Source: Rhodamnia argentea
Taxonomy: Eukaryota > Streptophyta > Magnoliopsida > Myrtales > Myrtaceae
Direction: 5' to 3'
Length of the DNA: 64,000 nt
Assembly: GCF_020921035.1 (NCBI RefSeq)
Contig: NC_063156.1
Span: forward strand, 23,484,283 to 23,548,282
In this document: positions 12,720-23,800 of the stretch, one piece after another
How the letters are laid out: every line of letters starts with the position of its first letter
Position numbering within the stretch: position 1 is the stretch's first letter
Translations under genes and position numbers: made by a program
The notes under the pieces: model-generated
What the model was told of the DNA's origin: nothing
Databases searched by the model: none
The model's input: the letters and a program-made list of their open reading frames with translations, nothing else

Positions 12720-14629
12720 TGTGTTAAGATACACGACATGTGTTGTTCCGAACTCCAAATTTGTTTTAAGTAGTTTTTGGGGCGAAAAAGGTTGTGCAAG
12801 GTGACATGTCTAATGAATTCTGACACTGTTAGTGTAATCTTTTTCAACTAGACGTGATTTGAAGAGTGAATTGGAAATACAACACGAAATAGTCCATCGT
12901 TGTTAAACATTCTAAGTTACGGGGAAGGTTTCTCAAATCTTCCGTGCTGTGTTCTCAAAGGCGATCTCGACATTTCTCACTTCTGTTCTTCTCAAAAAGT
13001 CGAGCACAATGCCAAGAACCAACAACTGAGGTGAACATGTGCAAAGAGCAAAAGAACTTCAATGATAATACCCCCCCTTTTTTTTCCTTTCCAATTTGGA
13101 TCCTTGAACTTTGCCCATCTCAGCTACTTCTATAGTTTTTTTTTTCTTGTATCGACTTCTCAACTACATCAAATAATTTTGCCCTAAAATCCAAATTGGG
13201 ACCCCATGTTGGATTTTTCCCCTCTCCCACCTCCCTTGTTCATGCATATGATCCAAGGGACAAGCCAGTGGCTGGTCAAAAGGGCGGTCAAAGGAAGGGA
13301 AGGTTTCTTGTTTTTTGTTTTGTTTTTTGTCAAAGATGGTTTTCAGTTGGGAGGGAAGCAAAAGTGGCTCCATAAAGGTTCCCTAGGCTCTTAACTTATC
13401 ATTTAGCAAAGAAATTGGAAGAACCCACCTTGTCCATCTTTCTTTTTAAGCAATGGCTTGGCCCATTCAAGCTGTCCACTCAAAGCTCAAAACCTCCATG
13501 GATTCATTGCATCTGCCTTCTTCCCTTCAACTTAGTATGAGATCATACAAAGAACCCTAATTATTTTGGTCAAATGAATTCTCTCCCCCAATCATTCATT
13601 CCTTGAATTGGCAACATCCATGAGATTTTGCGTGTGCTTCTCTAATCTTAAACCCGAAAAAATGAAAAAGAATGTAGGAAAAAGCAGAGGGTTTGATATT
13701 CAAGAAACAACTACCTAACTTTTCAAATATTTCTTCGTACATCTTAATGATAATAATAATAATAAAAAAAACTTCCCTAGGCAATCGGTGTGACTCATAA
13801 TAATGCACGCCCCGCCCTATAGGTCGATAAATCACTTAAGATTTCTAACTCCGAAGTGATATACGGCTCTTTAGTCTCGACTTTACTTTATCTTAGATTT
13901 TTTCGTATGTCGACGGGCTACAACTGTTATTGATGTCGATTGGATAAAGTTGCTTGTTGGTAGCGGATTCTTTTTCCGTAAGAAAAATTGCAAATGTTGG
14001 CCCTTTGGGTCTACATGTATGAGTGCCGGGGCCATTGGTAGCATTGGGCATACATAATCCATTTGCAAGTGCCAAATAGAATAGACAGTCATGTGATTTC
14101 CCCGACAAGACGATTTCTCTCCACAGTTTGTTCATCATAATTCATTTGGGGATTGGCCCCACTCGATACAAGTCAATATTGGGGCTACAGGAGTTCTCTT
14201 AATGATAGTGTGAAGCTCTTGTCTTAGTTCAATGATTGAATTTGCTTTCCCTGGCTTATACGTTCGATTAGCAAAGTCTTGCCTCTTCTGACATAAGTAT
14301 GCCTTGAAGTGAAGATTGTTAATCGATCCGATTGTCATGCATCGAAGCGTCGAGTCTTCGTTTTTTCAATCGCCTCGTTCGAATGGAAGCCGCTTGTGAG
14401 CATCTTTGTTACCGAGTCAATGCAATCAAACGTGAAGAAGAAAGCAACAATGCCGGTGAACTTCACTTTTACTAAACGGAGCAAGCAATGACGTTGATGC
14501 TGCTTATCTGTGAGGGAAAGAGACAAAGGTCGTCGTTATCAAGAAAGCCGAAATAATTTCATGGGCCATCTTGCGATCACTGTGTGATTATGGACATCAA
14601 GGCAGCACATCACATTCTAGTCCAATCGA
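12720..14629. other. Intergenic, low-complexity tracts only
   Basis: No supported gene. Contains C/T homopolymers at about 13071-13086 and an (AAT)n tract at about 13747-13770. The short open frames show no recognisable protein features. Confidence 0.5.
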
Positions 14630-14638
14630 GTCAAGTTT

Positions 14639-15382
14639 GGGGGAAATTACTAAAAAAGTCATAAACCTATTGTAATCGTGCAAATTCAATCCTAAACCTT
14701 TTTTTTTTTTCCGATTCAGTCTTAAACCTTTTGCAATTGTGTCATTTTAGTTCATCCGGTGAATTTTGACCGGTCGGCGCCGACGTGGTCTCTGGCCGCC
14801 CAACGACCAAATATTTTTTGAATTTTTTTTTATGATTTATTTTTTTTTTCTTTTCCCCTTCCCTTCCCTTCCCTCCCCACCCCAAGCTGGTTGCCATAGT
14901 CCGGCCGACCGGCCGAGGGGCAGCTAGAGAAGCCAACTCGCCCCGCCATGACGGGGGTCGACCTTGCCGACCCGGATCCGGGCTTGCAAGGTTGAGCTTC
15001 GCCCGACAATGGTGGGGCTCGTCCTCACCGACGTTGCCTCGCCCGGCAACGGCGAGGTTGACCCTTATCGTGGCAGGGCGAGTCGGCCTCTCCGGCCGCC
15101 CCTCTAGCCAATCCTCCAATTATGGCAACCGGTTGGAGGTGGGGGTGAGGGGGAAGAAGAAGGAAAAAACATAAAAAATCATAAATTTTTTTTAAAAAAA
15201 TATTAAAATATTGAGTTGCCGACTAGCCGGCATTCACGTCGCACCCAGTTGGCCAAAATTCGCCGGATGTATTGAAATGGCATAATTACAAAAGGTTTAG
15301 GACTAAACCGGCAAAAAAAAAAAGGTTTAGAACCGAATTGGCACGATTGCAATAGGTCTATGACTTTTTTAGTAATTTTCCT
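14639..15382. mobile_element. Foldback Mutator-like MITE (744 bp) with 9-bp target duplication
   Basis: Exact 9-bp duplication GTCAAGTTT at 14630-14638 and 15383-15391. The ends are inverted copies: left GGGGGAAATTACTAAAAAAG, right (read inward) AGGAAAATTACTAAAAAAG, both continuing into TCATA(A/G)ACCTATTG. The inverted similarity runs far inward: a TTTTTATGATTTA tract near 14830 is mirrored near 15180, and CTGGTTGCCATAGT near 14886 by TATGGCAACCGGTTG near 15121. Nearly the whole element can fold into a hairpin. A 9-bp duplication with long inverted repeats points to a Mutator-like element. The GC-rich frames inside are symmetrical shadows, not genes. Confidence 0.85.
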
Positions 15383-15391
15383 GTCAAGTTT

Positions 15392-15844
15392 GTCCAAAGC
15401 AGCAATCTTGACTAATATTGGCCAAGCGTAATGAGTTATGCAGATCACGATCCCGATGATTGCAATCCTCCAATCACAACACGAATAGATGAGCGGACAT
15501 GCGATGCCTTTGCCTGTGTGATGTGTCATCGGGTCACGCTCATATGTCGCGTGACTTATCAACATTGCCAAGCACTTCTAATAATGGTATCAAGCATCAT
15601 TTGGAGGCAATAGATAGAGAGAACCCAAATTTGGTGAGCTCATAATACATTAGTTCTCATTGATCATGTGTGGGAACATTACAAGATTGAAGTTTTCATC
15701 TATGCCAGTATTAGGGGGGATTTTGAAAACAATCATGACAAGAAGGAAAAGAAAGAAAGAAAGAAAGAAAATGAAAATATTAGGAAGTCCAACATTTTCA
15801 TGTGTTGTATGGAAAATGGTTGGGAGTAACATCCAAAGTTGCGG
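15392..15844. other. 3' flank of the BEE-type bHLH gene
   Basis: No coding sequence recognised. Contains a GAAA-rich tract at about 15740-15772. It probably includes the 3' UTR of the minus-strand bHLH gene. Confidence 0.4.
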
Positions 15845-17461
15845 TCAAGTGTGCCATGTTGTGTGGAAATTGGCTTGTCTCCCTTGTCCTTCTCTGATGA
15901 GCCTCTCCAACTCTTTTGCCTCAAATGCCTTTGCTCTCTGCAACACATGAAGGTCCAACTTTGTTTGAGAAGATAAAAGAATTGGACTTCCCTCTTCAGT
16001 GATGTTAAATAATGTCATGGGGCGACTAAAATGGCGATCTTTCAATGCATACGGTGGTAAGACTCTCTGATTGCTCGAAAACCAATGATTTGAATGATCG
16101 ACTCTACTAAAAAAAAAGGGGGGTTTTGAGCCGTAGGGTGGTAGACTTCATTTGCATAAGTCGTCGATGTATTAACAATTCATCAATTAGTACAGTTTGT
16201 GCTTCATGAGGATGGTTGGCTTAGGCTGGTACCTGCATACTTTCGATAGCATCGGACTCGGCATTGAAGTCATAGAATGTGCTTGCTGCAGTAAGTTTCA
16301 TTGAAAGGAACTGATGCAAATAAGATGAACATGTCAATGACTTAAAAATAGCAACTTCAGGCTTCAAAAAGAGGTGGTGCTGTCTTTTCTTTCTCTCCTT
16401 TCCGTTTCTTACCTCAACCTGATTCTGTAATGACTGCACATAATTGATAATCTCATCCAACATCACCGCCAATCCCATCGTCTGCGAATGTAAGAACAAA
16501 AGGAGAACGATATGCAATCTTCAGGACACAGAGAAAGATATTCCTAGAAAGCGTTCATCAACTTCAGTTTCTTGAAATATAGTTTTTTACCTTGTAACAT
16601 CCTGGAACAATATCCTGCAGACATCTCAGCCGCTCGTTGATTTTGCTTCTCCTGACCTGGTTTAAGGAACAGAGTCAATTTGACTGAAGTAGGAATTGTG
16701 GGAATATGCAAATGAAAAAGAAGAAATCGATAATCGAATGCCGCCGTTTGTTGTTTTGCTTCTAAGGATTGAAGGTAAGCTTACCCTCTCTGCTAAACTG
16801 TGGCTATCAGTGGCTTGTCCTCTCCTAGCTCTAACGTGAACCACTTCCTTCGGCCTCTCCTCCACCTTCTCAGTGTTGCCTTTGATTCTCTTTGCTCTGC
16901 CCGAACTACTGCTGCTCTGCATATATGCAACAGAGAACGACTCTTTTCAATAACCAAAACACACCCAAAACTCCAAATATGCGAAAACGGTAACTTCAGT
17001 GGTAATCGACTCAAACAAAGGAAGGATCGATTCATCAATCCCTCTTCCCTTACGTGCTTTTTCTTCCTTCCAGTGTCCAAAGGAGCAGGGGCTGATGAAT
17101 TTGCAGAGCTGCTCTGCGAAACATCCAATGCCTTCCTCTTCCTACGGGGCTCGCCGTCACCGGCCACGACAGCCTGAACGACAGAGCCAGACCCACAGTT
17201 CGGCTCCTGAGGGTGAGAAAGTCCAGGGACGCTGACCGCCAGGTTTCCAGGAAAGTCAGGGGCCTGGTGAGGGAACAAGCTCTCGCTGCAAAAGCCATCC
17301 ATTGGGTTCTCATGGAAGGTCAAGCTCGAGTGATCCAACACGACAGTTGGGTTCATCTCTCTGAAGTGGTGGCTCAGGAACTCCATGCTTGGATCGGTGT
17401 CCATGAAGGGGAACGATGAGGCCTTGAGACACTGCAGGTATTCTGATGCGAAATCGGCCAT
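15845..17461 (-). CDS. BEE3: BEE-type basic helix-loop-helix transcription factor, complete, six exons
   Basis: Exons (minus): 17461-17054, 16916-16785, 16656-16591, 16481-16413, 16310-16233, 15937-15845; all GT-AG, 846 nt, 281 aa. The bHLH region (about residues 150-225) reads VVHVRARRGQATDSHSLAER, then VRRSKINERLRCLQDIVPGC, then MLDEIINYVQSLQNQVEFLS and MKLTAASTFYDFN. The basic helix keeps the H-E-R residues for E/G-box contact. These blocks and the following SDAIESMQ match my memory of Arabidopsis BEE1/BEE3 (brassinosteroid enhanced expression; positive regulators of brassinosteroid responses). The acidic, Ser-rich N-terminal half is variable and has a KKKH/KRIK basic patch as a possible nuclear signal. 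A TATAAATA box lies about 94 bp upstream. The paralogue (BEE1, BEE3 or bHLH75) needs a tree; BEE3 is the best guess. Confidence 0.92.
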
Positions 17462-17554
17462 TGATGCTTATGGGAAGAGTATGGCACCTTTTGAAGTTTT
17501 GATACAGAGCCGAAAACAAGTGTGGAGGATTTTTGGGGGTGAGAGGCTTGTTTG

Positions 17555-17562
17555 TATTTATA
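17555..17562 (-). promoter_or_regulatory. TATA box of the bHLH gene
   Basis: TATAAATA on the minus strand, 94 bp upstream of the bHLH start codon, implying transcription start near 17525 and a short 5' UTR of about 60 nt. Confidence 0.6.
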
Positions 17563-17674
17563 CTATGATTTGGGAGCAAATCTAGGAAAGTAAAATTTTC
17601 CATCTTTTTTTCTTGTTATCATATATTCTTTTCCCACTTCTGGTGATATAAGTGCATGGAAAAAGCTAGTATTT

Positions 17675-17961
17675 AGGGGCGCGCATGGTAACACTTATGC
17701 TCTAGAAATCAACTTCTGAAGAGAAGGAAATTTTTTTTTTTAAAAAAAAGTTGCTCCAAAACTACTTCTATATTAAAAAAGGAAAAAGAAAAATGAAGTT
17801 GCGTAACCAAATGAATTTATGTTCCATAAGTCGTGTTTTCAAACGGATTTCTGCTTTAGAAATACTTTCGGAACATAAATTTTACTTCTGAAGTGTTATC
17901 TTTCTCCTCTAGAAGCACTTCTGAAGCAAAAATTCTACTATAAAAGTATCGTCATGCGCCC
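17675..17961. mobile_element. Small MITE-like element with GGGCGC ends
   Basis: The left end GGGGCGCGCATGGTAACACTT and the right end read inward AAGGGCGCATGACGATACTT are imperfect inverted repeats about 290 bp apart. The interior is rich in AGAAGC/CTTCTGAAG motifs seen in small hAT-like plant MITEs. I could not find a clean target duplication, so class and exact borders are uncertain. Confidence 0.5.
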
Positions 17962-20409
17962 TTTAGGAGGCCACATGGCTAATTCTATGTCCTTGGATTG
18001 TGCTTCCTTTATGGGCATTTATTTTTTTGTTATATTATTCTCTTATTTTCATTCAGGAGAAACACATGATATATCTAGAAAGGGGACCCTCCTAGAAACT
18101 TTTTGGGTCCCATTTTCAAGTACATGAAGTGTTCAAAGCTTAGGTGGAACTTCTTTTTCCTTGTTTTTCTTTCTTCCTGGACTTTGCATCATTGGTATAT
18201 GAAACTCACTGAAATTTTTTGGAGAAGTTTTGAGAAGCTATAATTTTTTTTTTCCCGGCTTGATTACCTGTAAAGATTAAATGGTGTTTCAAAAAAAAAA
18301 AAAAATTGAAAAAGGGAAGGAAATCAAAATTAGAAATGGAGTCTGGGATGGCTCTCATATCCAATTTAACAAGCATGTAAGGAGCAAGATGGCCCATGTC
18401 TGTGGATTGAACATCACGACCACGCAATCTTGTCCAAGGATGCCGCTGTACATCACTGTTGAAAAACTTGCATTTGGACATGAAATGGGGCTGTCATTCC
18501 ATTTGGCAGGAGCAGCTAATGTGGGAGCAATTAGGTGGTTATTATACGTGTGGAGGTGGTGTTTTTGTTTGTTGTCTTGTTTGTTTCCAATGGTTGCGTG
18601 TTGTAGTCCAAGCTTTCCCAACAGATGGGATAGTCACACACCCCAAGAAATTTGTCCTCCAAAAATAACCAGTCGAGTAATTTCGAGCAATCGGTTGAGA
18701 AGATTGCGAAAAACAAAATATGAAAAAAAAAAACAAAGACTTTAGTGGGGAAATTTTATAGGCTCGGGATTTACCTAACTAAGGTTGACTCCGGCAAAGT
18801 CATCTTATTTAAGCCCTAGGAAGGTGGAACTTTTTGAAATCGAAAATGGATTTAAGTGGGCTTGTTTTGTGTGGCTTCAAGTCATTCGATAAGCTTCACA
18901 TTTTGATTATTCACTAAAGTAGATGTAATTTGTTTTGTAGCCTTTATTTATTTATTATAATTATTCTGGGTGTTTGGTTTGAAACAATTCAAAGAAAATG
19001 AGATGAAAGCCAGAATTGAAAGAACATGCAACGACCCGCACTTGATTTTTTTGTCATCTTTTGTCTTCTTTATGTGCTGCACCAACTTCTGATAATTCTG
19101 GTAAAAAGGGGAAGGGGATGGAAGAAAACAATGTAGAATTTTCGTTTGGGAGTCGCTACATGTGAGGTGCGCGTTAGGCACGTGACAGGGCATTTAATTT
19201 GAGCAATTCGAGGATGGCTGTCCTAAGATTTTTACATTTCATGATCGTCCGAGGAAATAGAAGGCCTTCCTATGTAGTTATCCTCATTTCCCCTTTTCCA
19301 AATCTTGGCCCAATAAAGAATCGAAAGATGTGGTTTTGGATTTTTAAGCGTCATTAGAACAACAATCACTAATTAACTAGTCAATTCCGGCCTAATCCTC
19401 CCCATTAGTGAAAATTGGTGCTCGTTAAGACACTTAGCTAAAAATTGTAAAGGAGAAAACAATCGAGAAACGTCGATGCAATAATGGTTTGAGCGACTCA
19501 GAGATCAGCAAATATTACTATCGGTAAGTTACCAAAGAAAAAAGTCGTAATTCCACACAAATTTACATTTCAATTCAAGGTACACGACTTTTTCAACTTT
19601 GTGAACCCTCTTTTTTTTTTTTTTTTTGGTAAGGGTCATGATAGGTTTATGATTCCAAGGCCCTTTGAATTCAGGATCGTACAATGGATTTGCCCATGCT
19701 TCTTGTTATGGCCAGCAAAGAAAGTTATCTATATAGCCAAGACCATTGAAAAGGTTAATCATTGAGTCCATCATCGATTTTGCACCGAATTTGGAAGCTA
19801 CATTGAACTCCAAGGATCCTATCGATTGGTTTAGAGTGATGGAGGATTGTCCATCGCCATCTGATCAATGGAAGGATTTGATTGATACTAGTCGTACTTC
19901 AGTTCCCTTTCCTTTTTTTCCCCTTCTGGCTCTAGTATTTGCCTTTTAGTTGGCCACCCACATTGAAATCATCACCAAACCTCAATCGGGCATTCCCAAT
20001 TATATATCTCAAGGATTATCCTCGGAATATCTTTATCTAGACAATTCAAACTTTTTCGGTAGTTAAGTTAATAAAGAGGAAAAAGCTTTGTGCTAAAGAA
20101 ATTGAAAAAAGTTATGGGTCTAAGCTCTCTACTCTGGGTTATCTTTAAAAGTGATACATGAAATTCTAATCTGTCAAAGAGATTAATCATTTCCCTTATA
20201 TGGAATAATTTTTGCTTCCAACAAGGTCCCCGTGCTTTGCCTCATTTAAAAGGAAGATGAATTTGCTCAACATAAGAAAAGAGCGGTTAGTCTTAATGAG
20301 TTTTGATGATTCAAATTAGCAACTATTGAGAATTCCAACATTTTCTTAACTCTTTCTATGTTTCGGTATATATATATCCACAACACATATATAGATTTCA
20401 ATCCTACTT
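17962..20409. other. Intergenic, nothing recognised
   Basis: AT-rich spacer with poly(A)/poly(T) runs (18290-18305, 19612-19627). The open frames on both strands lack domains. Confidence 0.5.
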
Positions 20410-20410
20410 A

Positions 20411-20880
20411 CTTTTTTTTTTAATCAGAAAAGAGGTAATTCATTAAACTAACTCAAAGAGTTCGAGTACAAAAGACTTGATTAGGAAATAAGTAAAGCCC
20501 ATAAGGCTTTAGGCGGGCTAGCAAGCCAATTTTGAGTTAAGGATCCATTCCGTCGTGCTTTAACAATCCAATCCGCTACCTTATCGGATTTTCTACTACA
20601 GTGGGCCAATCTCAAATTTGGAAGGCCCATAATCAGAGTTTTGGCCTCAACGATAAGTAGGTCCGCTTCCCACTTGAAGTGATCTGCTCCTTGAAGGGTC
20701 TTCACAAGAGTTAAGTTATCTGACTCAATCAGAAGACTCTCGTTCGAATGTGTCTTACCCAAAAAACTTAGGGTTCCCACCAACGCCAGAGCCTCCGTCT
20801 ACGCGGCTTAACTCGACCTCACTTCCATTGCGGAACCATCGATTAATTCTCCACGGCAATTCCGGCCGACACAGCTGGTG
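20411..20880 (-). pseudogene. Degenerate LINE 3' end: RNase H-like domain and poly(A)
   Basis: On the minus strand, 20800-20480 encodes an RNase H-like stretch of plant LINE type: TEALALVGTLSFLGKTHSNE, LLIESDNLTLVKTLQG, EADLLIVEAKTLI, then AHCSRKSDKVADWIVKARRN. The conserved E of EALAL, D of ESDN and the terminal HxxRxxNxxAD-like block (here HCSRKSDKVAD) are visible. Upstream the frame carries stop codons and a frameshift (about 20806-20860), so it is dead. About 60 nt after the coding part the minus strand ends in about ten A residues (20411-20420), the expected LINE poly(A) tail. The reverse transcriptase part is absent (5' truncation). Confidence 0.75.
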
Positions 20881-23800
20881 TTTCCAGCGCATTGCAATCA
20901 AATGGGCGACGGTCCATTCCATTCTTTCAATCTTTCTCAAACAGCACAATTGTAGTGGAACAATAAAAAGAAAAGAAGAGGAAAAAAAAAAAAAAACACT
21001 CTCGAAAGGCAAGTCCACTAGTGGTGAATTATTCGTGGAGATTGCGAAAGGTGATGATTTGAAGCCGATGGAAATGAAACCTCAGAACAGAACCACTCCA
21101 AGATAAACAGATGATGATGGCAACATCAGGTGAGTGCTGACTTGGAAGAAGACAATTAGACCATGACACCTGGAGTCAAATTTCTACAACAGTGCAATGG
21201 GGACATGGTAGAAAAACGAATTAGATTTATGTCGAGTGTGTAAAGAACTGTTGTTAAAAAAAGATAGCGATCTTTCCCGGAGCGCGATTACTGGAGCAAT
21301 TATGATCTGGAAGTCGATCCGGGACATGTGTCGGGATCTATTATGCCATAGTCATGAGGCGCACAATGTACATTTTTAATTTTTAATAAGTACATTTTTT
21401 TATTGCGAATAATTGTTAAATTGAAAATGCAGGGACAAAAATTTGATCCACAGATGAAAGGGTCCCATCAGCTTTCGACGAGATATCATTTCTCGAAGAA
21501 TCTGTTCCATCTTGAGAGCATTATGGAATTGATTTAGGACAGCTTGAGCCTTGGAATGATCATCCTCCTCAGTCATCTGAAACAGTACAAGGTTGGCTGG
21601 GCCTGAAGATGGAATGTCACCTGAGCCCAAAAATATGTTGGGCTGGATTTCATGGGCCGAACAACGACTTGGGCCTTATGTAGCCAGGTCCAGATCATCA
21701 GCCTCGCCGCCCAGTGGCCGCCACTAGGCCCGAAAGTCGAATGGTCGGGCTTAAAATGGGGCACTGCATCGAGGAGCCGGTCCCCTTGCTTGGCTTCAGG
21801 GAGTAGCAAGCAACTTCTTTTCGTTTTTTCCCCCCAATGCCTAGAGTAATTTACCACGAGGTCATAAGAAGGGGTGCATTAGAAAGAGAAGGTATTCCAA
21901 GAACCTAATTCATGTACTCAATTCAATCCGGTCCGTCCGATGTGGCAGGACTCGCGCGGGACTTATGTGGGACCCACCATCTTCGAGTGGTCCGATTCGG
22001 TTTGGTATACGTAAGTACCGCACTCATATAATAGTTTCTTATATAAGACATAATCGTGACATCTAAACTCTTTAGTCAGAGGTTTGCTGTGTCGGGAATG
22101 CTTTTGATGCTTGTAGATAAAAAATCTCCACACACCCTTTTGTTCTCCTCGTGCATAGCATTCTCTCGTTTGCTTGATCGAGAAGAATTGAACGAGAAAT
22201 GATGAAGAACTTGGTGTGAGCCTGAAGCTTTTGCACAATCCTTAAGAGCCCAAACAGAAGTACTCAAAACATGAATGTTCACAAAACAAAATCAGAAATT
22301 ATGTTCTTCTTCTTCTTCTGCTTCTTCTTCTTCTTCCTCCATCTTTTTTTTTTTTCCTCTCATTGTCTCGTGCTTTCCTGGGATCATCATTGACAGTGTA
22401 ACCCAACAAAGCAACCTTGGTCCCGAATTTGCTTTTGCAAAAGCGAAAGTTGGAGTTACTTCATCTCTCATGCCAAAAGATGGAGCTTTTGCCCCCAGTA
22501 AACGGAAAGGGGAAAACTCATAGCCCATCTCTATCAAAGACTGCATTTTCCATTCACTCCTGCTATGCCTTTTGTCCACAACCTTGCCCATCATCGATTC
22601 GCCTGCGACTAGAAGGTATGTTTAGCTGGAGAATGTCCGCCAACTGTGCATGAATCATATAAGCCTCTCTCTGTCTGTCTGTCCGCCTGTCTGAGTTATC
22701 CAATGTCACCTTAACCACAAGGGACTATTGCATACTTAGAAGTTAGGAGGCTGAGCGTAGAAGTCTTGAGACTCGAAGGTATATAACTTAAGACGCATTT
22801 TCTTTCTAACCGATGGCGCGCGTGTGAAGTCACTGCTCGACTCAATTCAAGTACACACGTGATGGTGGTTTGTCTAAACATTCAACTGAGGCAACTGTCG
22901 ACTTGTAAATGAACATGTGATAACCGTTACCGCAGCAAGATTGATGCCATGAATAGTGAGAATCAAATCCGTGGAGATTGCGTTGTTCAGGGGTTTTGGA
23001 CATTGGTTACTCATGTGTCCTACCTATGCTTTCATAACTCTGTTGTCCGAAGGAATGAGCGAATACTTCTTTGCCAGAGAAAATTTAAGCCAATAGTTTC
23101 TGTCTCTCTCTCCTTCTCCTTTCATGAACTGAACTTCCCCACGCTGCAAGCTGACAAAATATTTTAGAAAATAGGACTAAACATGTCCAAGAAGAAGATA
23201 AAAATGGTTGTCTGTGGATACGATAGCCATTGGGTACCAGCATCGAACCCTACCACCCATACCAAACACCAAACAGGTCACCCATCAAAATCAATTTGAT
23301 CCACTCCCACCCTTACACTGATCACTTTAGATTTCTCCTTTTCTTCAGCCCAACTTCATTCTCTCCTCTTTTCTGGGTTCTAGAGTGGAAGGAACAGACA
23401 CCCTTTTGAGAGATTTGTCCAAAGTGAATTATTGTTGATCACCAAGATCTTGTGCAAGGAGGGTAGAGATCCATTTCTCTTTATCTTGAATTGAGTACAG
23501 TAATGCTGGCAAGATGTAATGTAAGTGCGAAACACAATGTGGGAAGATAGACTCTTGATGGGGAAAGAGGACAAACGACATCATAATGCCAACCGCCAAG
23601 GATTGTACTTGGGAGCATCCTGAGGATTATCCCATTCCTCCAAAGGCAAGGCGGTCCATTGCATTGCAAAAACTAGATCATCTGCGCCCCCTATTTGAGG
23701 CTCACATGATCTGGCGGTTGTGATTATCTCAATGAAATTACAAGCAGGTGGGTGTGAATTTTATCGGCATTCAGCAATGGTACAAACAGGGCGGGCGCAA

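Noticed and set aside
14742-15174. Arg/Gly/Pro-rich frames on both strands
   Set aside because: They are mirror-image translations of the hairpin arms of the foldback element.
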